A DNA stretch of 64,000 nt, from positions 20,317,001-20,381,000 of the forward strand of contig NC_133562.1 in assembly GCF_048773025.1 (NCBI RefSeq), written 5' to 3'. This document shows positions 35,086-45,265 of the stretch, in pieces. This DNA is from Camelus bactrianus (taxonomy: Eukaryota > Chordata > Mammalia > Artiodactyla > Camelidae). Made by a program: the position numbers and the translations under genes. Under the pieces are notes generated by a model. The model saw nothing but the letters and a program-made list of their open reading frames with translations. It did not search any database and was not told where the DNA came from. Each line of letters starts with the position of its first letter. Position 1 is the stretch's first letter.

Positions 35086-35559
35086 TAGTAAATATATATC
35101 CACATAGATGGAGGGGCTTGTCTGTATCCAGAAAAGAGTTGACACTATAGAGAAATTCAGTTCAAAGTTCCTAGGAGGGGACCCAGACTGAAAAATACTG
35201 CATATTCCATGCTTGGCACAGGAGAACACAGTATATAATTTACTTCTAACCCCCAAGTAGTTATGTGTCTTGACCCACAAAATGGAGAGAATTCTGCTGC
35301 ACACCAATTCTTCCTCCCCAAAGGCTGATGAATAACAATGTTTAAACCAGCTTTCAGAGGCTCTACTTGATCTCATGGTTGCCTGTCTTCAGCTCCTACA
35401 CCATGTCAAATCATTTAAGTTCCACGGATGTATCCCAAATTCTTACTTAATAAAACTTAAAGTGATCACTTCATATTTAAAAGTAATACATAGTAAAATC
35501 CAACATTTTCAGTATATATTTCTGTGACTTTTCATAAAAACATGCGGCCATTAAGTTGC
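35086..35559. other. Unique sequence
   Basis: A 117-codon minus-strand frame (35023-35376) overlaps the MIR edge and has no family signature. Nothing else seen. Confidence 0.4.
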
Positions 35560-35870
35560 TGCCAAAGTTAGGATATTGAACGACCTCCTCACGTTGCCCA
35601 TTTGTAGTCAACTCCTGTCTTTACCAGCTTTCAGGTAACCATGAGGCTGTTTTATGTTACAATAATTTTGACTTTTTCAGAATGTCAAATGCATGATGTC
35701 ATACAAGATTCAGCCTTTGGAGTCTGGCTTCTTTAACGTAGCCTAGTGCCTATGAGACGCATCAGTACCTCACTATGGATTTTTAAATTTCCCTGAGGAC
35801 TAATAATATTGAACATCTTTTCACATATTTATTTGCCATTGGCATATCCTTTTTAAGGGCTACCATTTAG
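35560..35870 (-). mobile_element. Old LINE-1 fragment, antisense, internally deleted
   Basis: Plus strand reads the mirror of old L1 ORF2/3' sequence: 'gatgtcatacaagattcagc', 'tttggagtctggcttcttta', 'cgcatcagtacctcactatg', then 'aatttccctgaggactaata' and 'tattgaacatcttttcacat'. Several hundred bases expected between the two halves are missing. Confidence 0.7.
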
Positions 35871-36249
35871 TATTTCCATTTCTCTTTTTTCATGCCCATG
35901 TTCTGTATGATGAAAAGACCACTACATCCTTGATACCAACTCCACCATGGGGCTGTTACAAAATGCATTTTAATTTAGATCCATTAAATCTCTTGTTGAG
36001 GATATATTCAAGAAACATCCTATGAATGAGAAGAGGGGGATAAAAAAAAGATTGGGTGAGTCTCACAAAAGTTTATTCCCTACTCCCTAATTTTTATATT
36101 GATCTCAAATTCCATGAAGTGCCAACTTTGGCAAAGAAATCTTGTATCAGCTTCTCAAATAGAGCTTTGCGTGATTTTAATGCAATCCACTCTAAAACAC
36201 AAATACAGAAAACTGTGACTAACAAGCCAGAAAATGCTTAAGAAGTCGT
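35871..36249. other. Unique sequence 5' of the large L1
   Basis: A 61-codon frame (36056-36241) shows no L1 or other similarity I recognise. Confidence 0.4.
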
Positions 36250-39200
36250 TTATTCAGAATACATATTCTTTACAAGTGCACATAGAACATTCTCCAAGAC
36301 AGACCATATGCTAGACCACAAAAACAAAGCCTCAATAATTCAATAAGGAACTGAAATTATATCAGGAATCTTTTCCAACCACAATGTCAAGAGACTAGAC
36401 ATCAACTACAAGAAAAAAAAACTGCAAAAACAAAAACATCTGGAGGCTAAACAATACATTTCCAATAGTCAACGGATCGCTAAAGAAAATCAAAAATACC
36501 TGGTGACACTTGAAAGCACAAAGATCCAATATCTATGGGATGCAGCAAAAGCAGTTCCAAGAAGGAAGTTTATAGTGATACAAACCCACCTCAAGGAATA
36601 GAAAAAAGCCTCAAGTAAACAACTTAATCTTACATAGAGAGGAATTAGAAAAAGAATAAACAAAACCCAAAGTTAGTAGGGGGCAAGAAATAATAAAATG
36701 CTGAGCAGAAATAAATGAAACAAAGACTAAACAATAATAGAAAAGGCCAATGAAACCAAGAGCTGATTTCTTGAAAAGATTAAAAAAGATAACCCTTGAG
36801 CCAGATTCATAAAGAGAGAGAGAGAGCCCAAATAAATAAAATCATAAATAAAGAACAATTACAACAAGCATTACAAAAATACAAAATATTGTAAGAGATT
36901 CTTATGAACTATTTTATGTCAATAAAATAAATAAGCCAGAAGAAATAGGTAAAATCCTACAGGACCAAGACTGAATCAGGAAGAAATACAAGATGTGAGC
37001 AGACCAGTTACCAGTAAATAAATTACTCAGTAACAAACAAACAAACAAAAACTACCAACAAACAAAAGTCCGGGACCAGATGGCTTCGCCAGTAAATTAT
37101 ACCAAATACTTAAAGAAGAGTTAACACTCATCCTTCTCAAACTATTCAAAAAAATTGAAGTGGGAGAAATGCTTCTGAATTCATTCTACAAGGCCAGTAT
37201 TATTCTGATACCAAAACAGACAAAGACACTTCTTAAATAGAAAATTATAGGTCAATGTCATCAATGAACATAGATGCAAAAATCCTCAACAAAATACTAG
37301 CAAATTGAAATCAACAGTACATTAAAAGGATCATATACCATGATCAAGTGTGATTAATTCCAGGGATGTGAGAATGGTTCAATATCTGCAAATCAATCAA
37401 TATTCCACATTAACAAGTTGAAGAATAAAAATTATATGATCATCCCAACAGATGCAGAAAAAGCCTTTTGATAAAATTCAATATCCATTTATGATAAAAA
37501 CAAAGTGGGTATAGAGGGAACGTGCCTCAACATAGTGAAGGCCATGTATGACAAACCCACAACCAACATCATGCTCAATGGTAAAAAGCTAAAAGCATTT
37601 CCTCTAAGATCAGAAACTAGACAAGAATGCCCACTCTCACCACTTTCATTCAGCATAGTATTGGGAAGTTGTAGGCACATTAATCACACAAGAAAAGAAA
37701 AATCCGAATTGGAAAAGACGAAGCAGAACTGCCACTGTTTGCAGATGGCATGATATTATATGCAGAAAATCCTAAAGATGCTAACAAAAATATTAGAAAT
37801 AATAAATGAATTCAGTAAAGTTGCAGGATACAAAATTAAATTACAGAAGCCTGTTGTATTTCTATACAGTAACAACAAACTATGAAAAAAAATTTAAGAA
37901 AGTAATTCCATTTACAATCACATCAAAAGTAATAAAATACCTAGGAATATATCTTACCAAAGAGGTATTAAACTTTTACTCAGAAACAGTAAAACATTAA
38001 TAAAGGAAATTAAAGAGGACACAAAAATTAGAAAGATAGACCATGCTCATGGATTGGAAGAATCAATATTGTTAAAGTAATCATACTAGCCAAGGCAGTC
38101 TACTGATTCGATGCAATTTCTATCAAAATACACATGGCATTTTTAGCAGAACTTGAGCAAATACTTTTAAAATTTGTATGGAAACACAAAAGACCCTGAA
38201 TTGCCAAAACAATCTTGAAAAAGAAGAACAAAGTTGGACGGATCAGGCACCTTGATTTCAAACTATGCTACAAAGCTGCAGGCATCAAACTGGTATGGAA
38301 CTAGCATAAAAACAGGTGCACAGATGAATGGAACAGTACAGAGAGCCCAGAAATGAACCACATTTATGTCGTCAGTTAATCTATGACAAATGAGGCAAGA
38401 ATACACAGGGGAGGGTAAACAGCTTCTTCAATAAATGATATTGGGAAAACTGGTCAGCTGCATGCAAAAGAATCAAACTGGACTACTTTCTCACATTATA
38501 TACAAAAATAAATTCAAAATGGGTTAAAGACTTAAATGTAAGTCCTGAGAACATAATACTCCTGGAAGAAAACAAAGGCAGTAGGCAGTTTGATAAGAGT
38601 CTGATCAACATTTCTTTTGGATATATCTCCTCAGGCAATGGAAACAGGAACAAAAGTGAATAAATGGTTCTATATCAACCTAAAAAGCTTTTGCATGGAA
38701 AGGAAACTGTCAACCAAATGAAAAGACTGTCTATTAAACAGGTTAACCTATCCTAAAACAGTATAACCAATAAGGATTAATATTACAAATATACAAAGAA
38801 TCATGCAACTCAACATCAAAAAAAAATCCAAAAAATCCAGTTAAAAATGGGCAGAGAACATAAGCAGACTTTTTTCCCCCCAAAAAAGACAGAGATGACC
38901 AACGGGGACATGAAAAGATTCTCATCACTCATCATCATGCAAATGCAAATCAAACCCACAGTGAGATATCAACTAGGATGTGATGAAAAAGTACCCTCGT
39001 ACACTGTTGGAGAGAATGTAAATTGGTGCAACCTCTGTGGAAAACAGAAAGAGATTCATAAAATTTTAAAAAGAGAACTACTAAACAATCCAGAAATTCC
39101 ACTTCCGGGTATTTTTTCTGAAGAAAATAAAAACTAATTTCAAGAGATATATGCACCCTTATGTTCATTGCAGCATTATTTATACAAAAGCCAAGATATG

Positions 39201-39727
39201 GAAGCAACTTAAGTGTCCAGCAATAGATGGATGGATAAATAAGGTGTGGTAAATATGCATACAATAAATTTTACTCAGCCGTAAAAGGAATGAAATCTTG
39301 CCATTTGCAATAACATGGATGGACTCCAAAGGTATTATTCAAAATAAACTAAGTCAGACAGAGATACAGAAATACTGTATGATTTCACGTATATGTGGAA
39401 TCTGGGGGAAAAAAATGAACAAAAGTCACAAAACAGAGTCATAGATACAGCAACCAACAGGTGATAACCGGAGAGGAAGGGAATGAGGGAGAAAAGAAAC
39501 AGGGGAGAGATTAAGAGGTGTAAACTTCTAGGCAGAAAATGAATGAGTCAAGGAGAATAAATGTGCAGCATGAGGAATATAGTAAATAAACATGGTAATG
39601 TCTGTGTGGTGACAGATGGTAACAAGAATAATTATGCTGATCATTTTACAGTGTATCAAAATATCAAATCCCTATATTATGCACCTGGAAATAACATAGA
39701 GTTTTAGTACAGTTATACTTAAAATAA
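36250..39727 (+). mobile_element. Large degenerate LINE-1, most of ORF2 plus 3' UTR
   Basis: The largest element in the window, about 3.5 kb. It begins inside ORF2 near the end of the endonuclease domain ('gcacatagaacattctccaa', 'gaccatatgctagaccacaa'). It runs through the reverse transcriptase: 'tccgggaccagatggcttcg' at about 37069, the GIEGTCLNIVKAMYDKP segment at 37508, RQECPLSPL near 37620. The catalytic FADD motif reads FADG at 37738-37749, and about 30 to 70 bases before it appear deleted. The C-terminal region (YTVGENVNWCNLCGKQ at 39001) and an L1M-type 3' UTR follow, ending 'atcaaatccctatattatgc'. ORF1, the 5' UTR and most of the endonuclease are missing. Stops and small deletions are frequent, so it is long dead. 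No target-site duplication recognised. Confidence 0.93.
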
Positions 39728-39754
39728 CCTAAACAAATACACTCAAAAAAAGAG

Positions 39755-39955
39755 ATCAGATTTGTGGTTACCTGAGGTGGAGAGTGGGGAGAATTAGATG
39801 AAAGTATTCAAAAGATCCACGCTTCTAGTTATAAGATACGTAAGAACTAGGGATGTGATGTGCATCATTATTAATGTCATTAACAACGTTCTATGTTACA
39901 TATGAAAGTTGTTAAAAGTAAGTTCTAAGTGTCCTCATCAGAAAAATAAATTATC
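39755..39955 (+). mobile_element. Second LINE-1 3' UTR fragment (L1M-type)
   Basis: Directly after the large L1, another 3' UTR starts: 'gatttgtggttacctgaggt', 'ggagagtggggagaattaga', 'cttctagttataagatacgt', 'tatgaaagttgttaaaagta', 'taagtgtcctcatcagaaaa'. It cannot be the continuation of the first, whose 3' UTR has already ended, so it is a separate old insertion or a tandem remnant. Confidence 0.75.
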
Positions 39956-40189
39956 TATTCTCTCCTCTTCTGCTAAGGCTCCATTCACTCTGCAGAAAAG
40001 CCACTAATATTGACGACATTATTCTATACCTAAATATTTAATGAAGGTTTGCTACGTGCAAGACACTGTGTTAATTGCTCAATAAATATGTGTTGAACTG
40101 AACTAAGGATTGATAAGCAGAACTCTATATTCTAAATAAAATGTATAACTTATATTAAATCATTTATATATTTCATATTTTAAAGGCAT

Positions 40190-40340
40190 GTCTGGGACTT
40201 TTTACCAAGCGTTAATGGCATTCTAGACATGGTGGATGATCAAAAGAATGAAAAATCATAACCCCAGCCTTAAGGGATTTGTGATTTGATTGGAAGACAT
40301 ATATCCAGGAACCAAAGGACAGAATATGTACTAAAATGCA
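40190..40340 (-). mobile_element. Possible LINE-2 3' end, antisense
   Basis: 'aatggcattctagacatggt', 'aaccccagccttaagggatt', 'tgtgatttgattggaagaca' match the mirror of the L2 tail. A related 'gctacgtgcaagacactgtg' motif at 40052 may be part of the same copy. Confidence 0.45.
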
Positions 40341-41809
40341 CTAAATTGAATATTGACACTTGCACAAATGCAATGACTGAGATGAATGTCACCATAGGAA
40401 ATGGTTTCCCAGCACAGACGAACCATAATAGACGTGTGATAGATGGAGATGCAAATAATCATAATTTCTTTTTTGAGCTCCAACAACAATGGGACACAAA
40501 AATCAACACAGAAAAGACAGGGGAGAAAAGAAGTTTTAATTAGATCCCGGGGAAGAAAAAATATCTGTCACTCAAGAGAGGAGAGGAATGGAGATTGCAT
40601 TTGGCGGCTGTGAAATTCTTTAGGTGAGACGCAGAGATAAGTGGCAGGGAAGGTTTCCTGTGTGAACAGAACTCATAAGCAGGGATCCATTGTCAGTGAT
40701 ATTTAGAAGAACAAGCTAAAGACGGGTGATGTTGGGAAAATCTCCCCATTACCAAAAGACTTGGCAATAGGATTGAGAGATAAGCATCAATCCTGGGGGG
40801 AAAAAAATTTAAGGGCATAGGAATAAGGAACCATGCTAAAATCTCATCTTTGGCTTTAGTCGAGATGAAGACGTGGATATGGGATCACTGGGCTGCAAGA
40901 CCACAACTCTGAGAAGGAAACTCATCTTATTTCACTCGGTCATGGAAAAAGAATGAAACTTGAATGGAGCTGCAAGTAGGCTTAGCCAAGGGAAGCCAGA
41001 AAGGACTGAACTGGGAGAATCTAGTCAAAACTGACATTAATGAGCATAGCTGAAGGACTGGAGAAAAGGTTACAGATGGTTTTGATACCTGATATTTAGG
41101 ATACTGACAAAAAGAAGCTGATGATATCCCCCTTCAGTGTTGTATTTTACCTCCACTTAGAACACGAGATCTTATTTAGTTTCACTGGTACAGATTTTCA
41201 ACTGGTAATTACATAACTGCTCCCTCCTCCCCAAGGAAAGAGTCCGTTTTGCAAATGCAATATACAAATAAATGAAGGCACCAGAGGAGCTAGACTTGTG
41301 AGCTTTTAGAGAAACAGTAATATTTGATTAAATTCTCCTTTTGTTGTTATTATGTTTTCATCACCTTGGTCATTGTGTCTACACTCTTGAACTCCACACG
41401 GGAGCAGCAGTAACAAGGTGTCACAGAACTGGCTTTTCTCATTCTAATTCCAACCTGCCAGAAGCAGCAAACGCAGGAAATCTCAAGAGAAAACCCCTGT
41501 CATACAATTTACTACCCAATTTTGCAAACCCCAGAGGTTTAGCTACTAGTAGTTTCCAGATTTTCAAATAAGCTTACTAGTTTGGGGCTATTTATCCATA
41601 ATAAACTTCTAAACATGCAAGATCAAAACCATGGTTTTTCTGCTTAGAGTAGATTGATGAATATTCTTTGATGATTTCAGGGGAAGAGGGTTCAATATAT
41701 AGAAGATGCCATCTGATTCTACTTCTGTTCCTAGGTAATATTTATAGTGAAAACAGGACTGCTGCCGAGCTAAAAACAGACCTTGGAGATAATCAGATTT
41801 AATGAGTTC
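40341..41809. other. Unique sequence
   Basis: No repeat or gene recognised. Frames of 85 codons (40286) and 76 codons (41341) lack domain signatures. Confidence 0.45.
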
Positions 41810-41930
41810 ATTTTGCAATAAGCTCTGAAAATGAGTTATCCAAGATCACACTGTTATTTAGTAGAAGAATAGAAATAAGAATCTGGGTTTATAATTCTGT
41901 ACAGGTATATATTCTATCCAGAAATTGAAT
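41810..41930 (-). repeat. MIR SINE fragment, reverse orientation
   Basis: 'gagttatccaagatcacact', 'gttatttagtagaagaatag', 'aagaatctgggtttataatt' match the mirror of the MIR core ('aagtcacacagctagtaagt'). Confidence 0.5.
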
Positions 41931-42509
41931 TGAATTCCCTTCAACAGAAGCCCAGGGCTGTTCTACAAAAGAAGTAAAAGGCATAATATTTTTCCTCAAT
42001 AGCCTTACTCTGTCTACAAAGCACATGGGTATAAAGCAGATGATTCTTTTTAACTACATATGATTCTGGCCTAAACTGAATCCATTGAAATAGTAAATGT
42101 GTGATACTCCAGTCCAGAAACGTATTAAACGTGGCCATTAAGTTGATCCTTGAAGGATGGCAAGAAGTATGGATGGCTCTTTCTATACTGTAATATATAA
42201 ACGAAAAGGTGCAGTTGTCAGAGGATTTAAAGAGTGGGACTGCAGATCATGTATGAATGTAATAAAGACAGGGAAAAATACATATAGTCATATTTTTAAA
42301 TTAATTGGACTCAAATATTTTAGTTATGAGAAAAGTATTTTAATTTACTTTTAATATCTTCTGGGCATATCGAACCAGCCTGCAGTAAAGGTTAAAATGT
42401 ATCTCAAAGTATCAAATGGTAGCTAGAAATTTACTGGTTATCTTGTATTTAAATATGTGAATTTAATGTAATTATATGTGAGAAAATGATATATATTATT
42501 TTTTTTTTT
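41931..42509. other. Unique sequence
   Basis: Short open frames on both strands (about 65 codons) without family signature. Confidence 0.4.
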
Positions 42510-42700
42510 AGTTTTTATGTTAGTATTTTCTGTTTTGAAATATTTAGTACTCACAAGACATTTCACAAATCACACAGAGTTCCTAAGTACCTTCTCCCCA
42601 ACTGTCCCCAATGATGACACCTTATGTAACTATAGTGCTAAAGCTAGGATTTTTACATTAGTACAATACTCCTATTTATTTTTAAAATTCCATCATTTTA
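42510..42700 (+). repeat. Partial copy of the old repeat at 15640-16262
   Basis: 'ttcacaaatcacacagagtt', 'ttctccccaactgtccccaa', 'atgtaactatagtgctaaag', 'acattagtacaatactccta' follow the first third of the repeat described at 15640. Same orientation; more diverged. Confidence 0.5.
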
Positions 42701-42786
42701 GTTATCCATTCTGAAATATGTCTTACTGATTGACCCAAGACCTGGCAAACAGAAAGGGATCAAAAGGAGAAAGTTATCTGAGAGCT

Positions 42787-43430
42787 GTTTTAGTTAGGGT
42801 CCCTTCAGAGAACAGATGGCACACACAGATTGGTAATTAAAAAGATTTTTAAAGACAATGTTTGAAGATGTGAGCAGGATTAGGAGGAAAACGAGGTAGG
42901 GAGGCTGCCTGCAGGCAGCAACAGTGGCCATTAGGAGCCCTAAGCGTAGGGGGCCAGTGGAGGAAGCAATCATGAGAAACAAGAGAGACCAACGACATCT
43001 TTAACAGTAGTGGGACCTCAGACAGGAGCTGGGGAACTTGTGGAAAAGAAATGCAGCTACTATATGCCTGTGGCCCTGCTTTATTTTTTTTTTAATGAAA
43101 ACACACGTTTTGCTTGTATTGTTTGTACTCTGACAGGGAGGTGATTAGGTTTCCTCTTGGAGGAGGTACTGGGGATTGAACCCAGGACCTCTTGCATGCT
43201 GAGCACACACTCTACCACTTGAGCTACCCCCTCGCACCACGGTAAATACGTACCCTCACTCATCTCTCCTTCCTCATCCTGGTCTTCTGCTGGTTCCTCC
43301 AACTGTGCAAAACCAACCAGAAGCTAGAAGGTAAGAGAGAGCAGATGATCCATGCAGTAGAGGTTAACCTTCCTGAGCAGAGTTCCCTGAGCAGAGGGGA
43401 AATTAGAGGAACTAAGCAAATTACTTCAAA
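42787..43430 (+). repeat. Ancient unnamed interspersed repeat split by a SINE
   Basis: Left part: 'ttttagttagggtcccttca', 'gagaacagatggcacacaca', 'gattggtaattaaaaagatt'. Right part: 'cctggtcttctgctggttcc', 'aaccaaccagaagctagaag', 'agtagaggttaaccttcctg'. Both match one familiar mammalian repeat in order, possibly an LTR-type fossil, but I cannot give the name. The camelid SINE at 43081-43238 lies between them. Confidence 0.5.
43081..43238 (-). mobile_element. Vic-1-type camelid SINE (tRNA-Ala-derived)
   Basis: On the minus strand a tRNA-Ala-like head starts near 43236: 'ggggtagctcaagtggtaga' holds box A (TAGCTCAAGTGG, complement of 43217-43228). 'cctgggttcaatccccagta' holds box B (GGTTCAATCC, with the usual CpG decayed to CA), ending about 43160. 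The body 'gaaacctaatcacctccctg' is the camelid Vic-1 body, and the element ends in an A-rich tail (T-run at 43082-43094 on the plus strand). It is transcribed by RNA polymerase III from the internal boxes when active and moved by L1 enzymes. It is somewhat diverged from the family consensus. A 73-codon frame over it is an artefact. Confidence 0.88.
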
Positions 43431-43919
43431 TGCGTATTAAAGACTCCCAAGGACTTTATAAAATATGTATTCATTACCGATCCTGCCACTCATTTGGTGG
43501 CCAACTTGAGAAAAGAGGTGTACTGTTAATTTACTGCATCAGTGCAGTCCTACTGCCCACGTGCTAACTCTTCAATGGAACGTCAGGGTATAAAATGGAA
43601 TCCATATGAAATAAAGAAGTTTAGGGCTCAGATGGTAAGCAACCGGTCAAGACATAAATAAGGATAATGTCATCAGAACAGGCTCATTTTGGATCCTGTC
43701 ATCTTCAGGAGTGCAAAGAATTCATTAAAAGAAAAAAAAATTAGCCTACTTCTTTCTTCTGAAGTTGAAGTTTTTCTCCTTGACACTAAATTGATTTTTG
43801 CTAAAGGTACTAAGCTAATTCAATGGAGAAAGGATAGGTTTTCAGCAAGGGACAGTGGAATAATTTTATATTGATACATACACACACTTAGACACACAAA
43901 GAAAGGAAAGAAACAAAAC
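43431..43919. other. Unique sequence
   Basis: No gene or repeat recognised; a short A-rich patch lies near 43730. Confidence 0.4.
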
Positions 43920-44263
43920 AAAACTTTTGACCCATATATTAAAATTAATGCAAAATGGATCATAGACTTGTCATCAAGAAACTTGATGAAGAAAACAGGA
44001 GAAAAACCTGGTAACCCTGAGCTGGACGAAAAGTTCTTAGTCAAAAATATGATTCATTAAATTTGAAAAAAAATACACTTCATCAACATTAAAACCTTCT
44101 TTTCATCAAAAGATACCATTAAGAGAATGAAAGGACAGGTCACCACTAGGGAAAAATAAATTTGTGAAACATACATCTAATAGCGAATTTGTGATCTAAA
44201 TAAACAAAAAAAAATCTTAAAGCTCATAAGGAAGAAAAATTGTTTTTCTAATGTGCAAAATAT

Positions 44264-44305
<42 letters not shown>

Positions 44306-44783
44306 AATAAGTATGTGAAAATATGCTAAATATCATTAGCCATTAGGGAAGTTTAAATTAAAATTATATCAGGATACCACTGCACACTTATTAAAAAATG
44401 TCTAAAGTTTAAAAAGACCAACAATGCCAAGACACAGAATAATTGCTTTGGAAAACAGGCTTTTTTTTTTTTTTTTAAATCTAAACACACAGCTATTATA
44501 ATATCCAAACATTCTACTCATTCCTAAATGTTTATACCTCCACTCAGGGGAAAGAAAATGTGTTCATACTAAGAGTTGGACAGGGATATTTATAGCAACT
44601 TTGTTTTTAACAGACAAAATTTGGAAACAGTTTGAATAAGTAAATGGATAAACAAATTGTATTATATAGATATAATGCAACATTTTATTCAGTAATAAAA
44701 TAAGAGGTACTCTTGATCCATACAATATGGGTATAAATATAAAAATAGATAGCTATATTGAATATATACTGCATATTTCCACT
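43920..44783 (+). mobile_element. Old LINE-1 (L1ME-like), left part of an interrupted copy
   Basis: ORF2 3' region: 'caaaatggatcatagacttg', 'cttcatcaacattaaaacct', 'tcaaaagataccattaagag', 'cattagccattagggaagtt', 'caggataccactgcacact', 'aaaaagaccaacaatgccaa', 'tccactcaggggaaagaaaa'. Old and full of indels. The copy resumes at 45023 after a younger L1 end. An (AT)n run at 44267-44300 and a T-run at 44461 lie inside it. Confidence 0.8.
44267..44300. repeat. (AT)n microsatellite inside old L1
   Basis: Perfect alternating AT of about 34 bases. Confidence 0.92.
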
Positions 44784-45022
44784 TAAAGGGTGGAGGGTGG
44801 GAAGGGATAGACTGGGATTTCAAAATTGTAGAATAGATAAACAAGATTACATTGTATAGCACAGGGAAATATACACAAAATGTTATGATAACTCACAGAG
44901 AAAAAAAATGTGCCAATGAGTGTGTATATGTCCATGAATGACTGAAAAATTGTGCTGAATGCTGGAATTTGACACAACATTGTAAAATGATTATAAATCA
45001 ATAAAAAATGTTAAAAAAAAAA
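44784..45022 (+). mobile_element. Younger LINE-1 3' UTR end nested in an older L1
   Basis: 'gtgggaagggatagactggg', 'agataaacaagattacattg', 'tatagcacagggaaatatac', 'gactgaaaaattgtgctgaa', 'gacacaacattgtaaaatga', 'ttataaatcaataaaaaatg', then an A-tail. This is the same 3' UTR type as the copy at 53286, different from the type at 20 kb and 27-30 kb. It interrupts the old L1 between 'tttccactta' and 'gcaaactgatctgtagtgac'. Confidence 0.88.
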
Positions 45023-45265
45023 AGATCAAGATCTAGTAAATGCAAACTGATCTGTAGTGACAGAGAGTGGAGTAGTAGTTGCCTGGAGATAATTGGGAGG
45101 GAGGCGTTATAAAAGGGGGAAAATGAATCTTTGGGGGAAGATGGATATGTTCACAATTGTGATCATGGTGCTTTCACTGGTCAAAACTAAACAAATTGTG
45201 CTCTTTAAATATGTACCCCTTACGGTGTGTCAATTATACCTCACTTGTACACAAATACATATTTC
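45023..45265 (+). mobile_element. Old LINE-1 (L1ME-like), right part of the interrupted copy
   Basis: 'gcaaactgatctgtagtgac', 'agagagtggagtagtagttg', 'cctggagataattgggaggg', 'atatgttcacaattgtgatc', 'ggtcaaaactaaacaaattg', 'gtgtcaattatacctcactt' match the L1ME-type 3' UTR, the expected continuation of 43920-44783. Confidence 0.78.

Noticed and set aside
36250-39727. Intact or active LINE-1
   Set aside because: Lacks the 5' UTR, ORF1 and most of the endonuclease, has many stops and deletions, and carries FADG in the catalytic motif.
43160-43236. Functional tRNA-Ala gene
   Set aside because: The tRNA-like part is the head of a SINE: box B has lost its CpG, it runs straight into the SINE body and A-tail, and no mature tRNA 3' end is seen.
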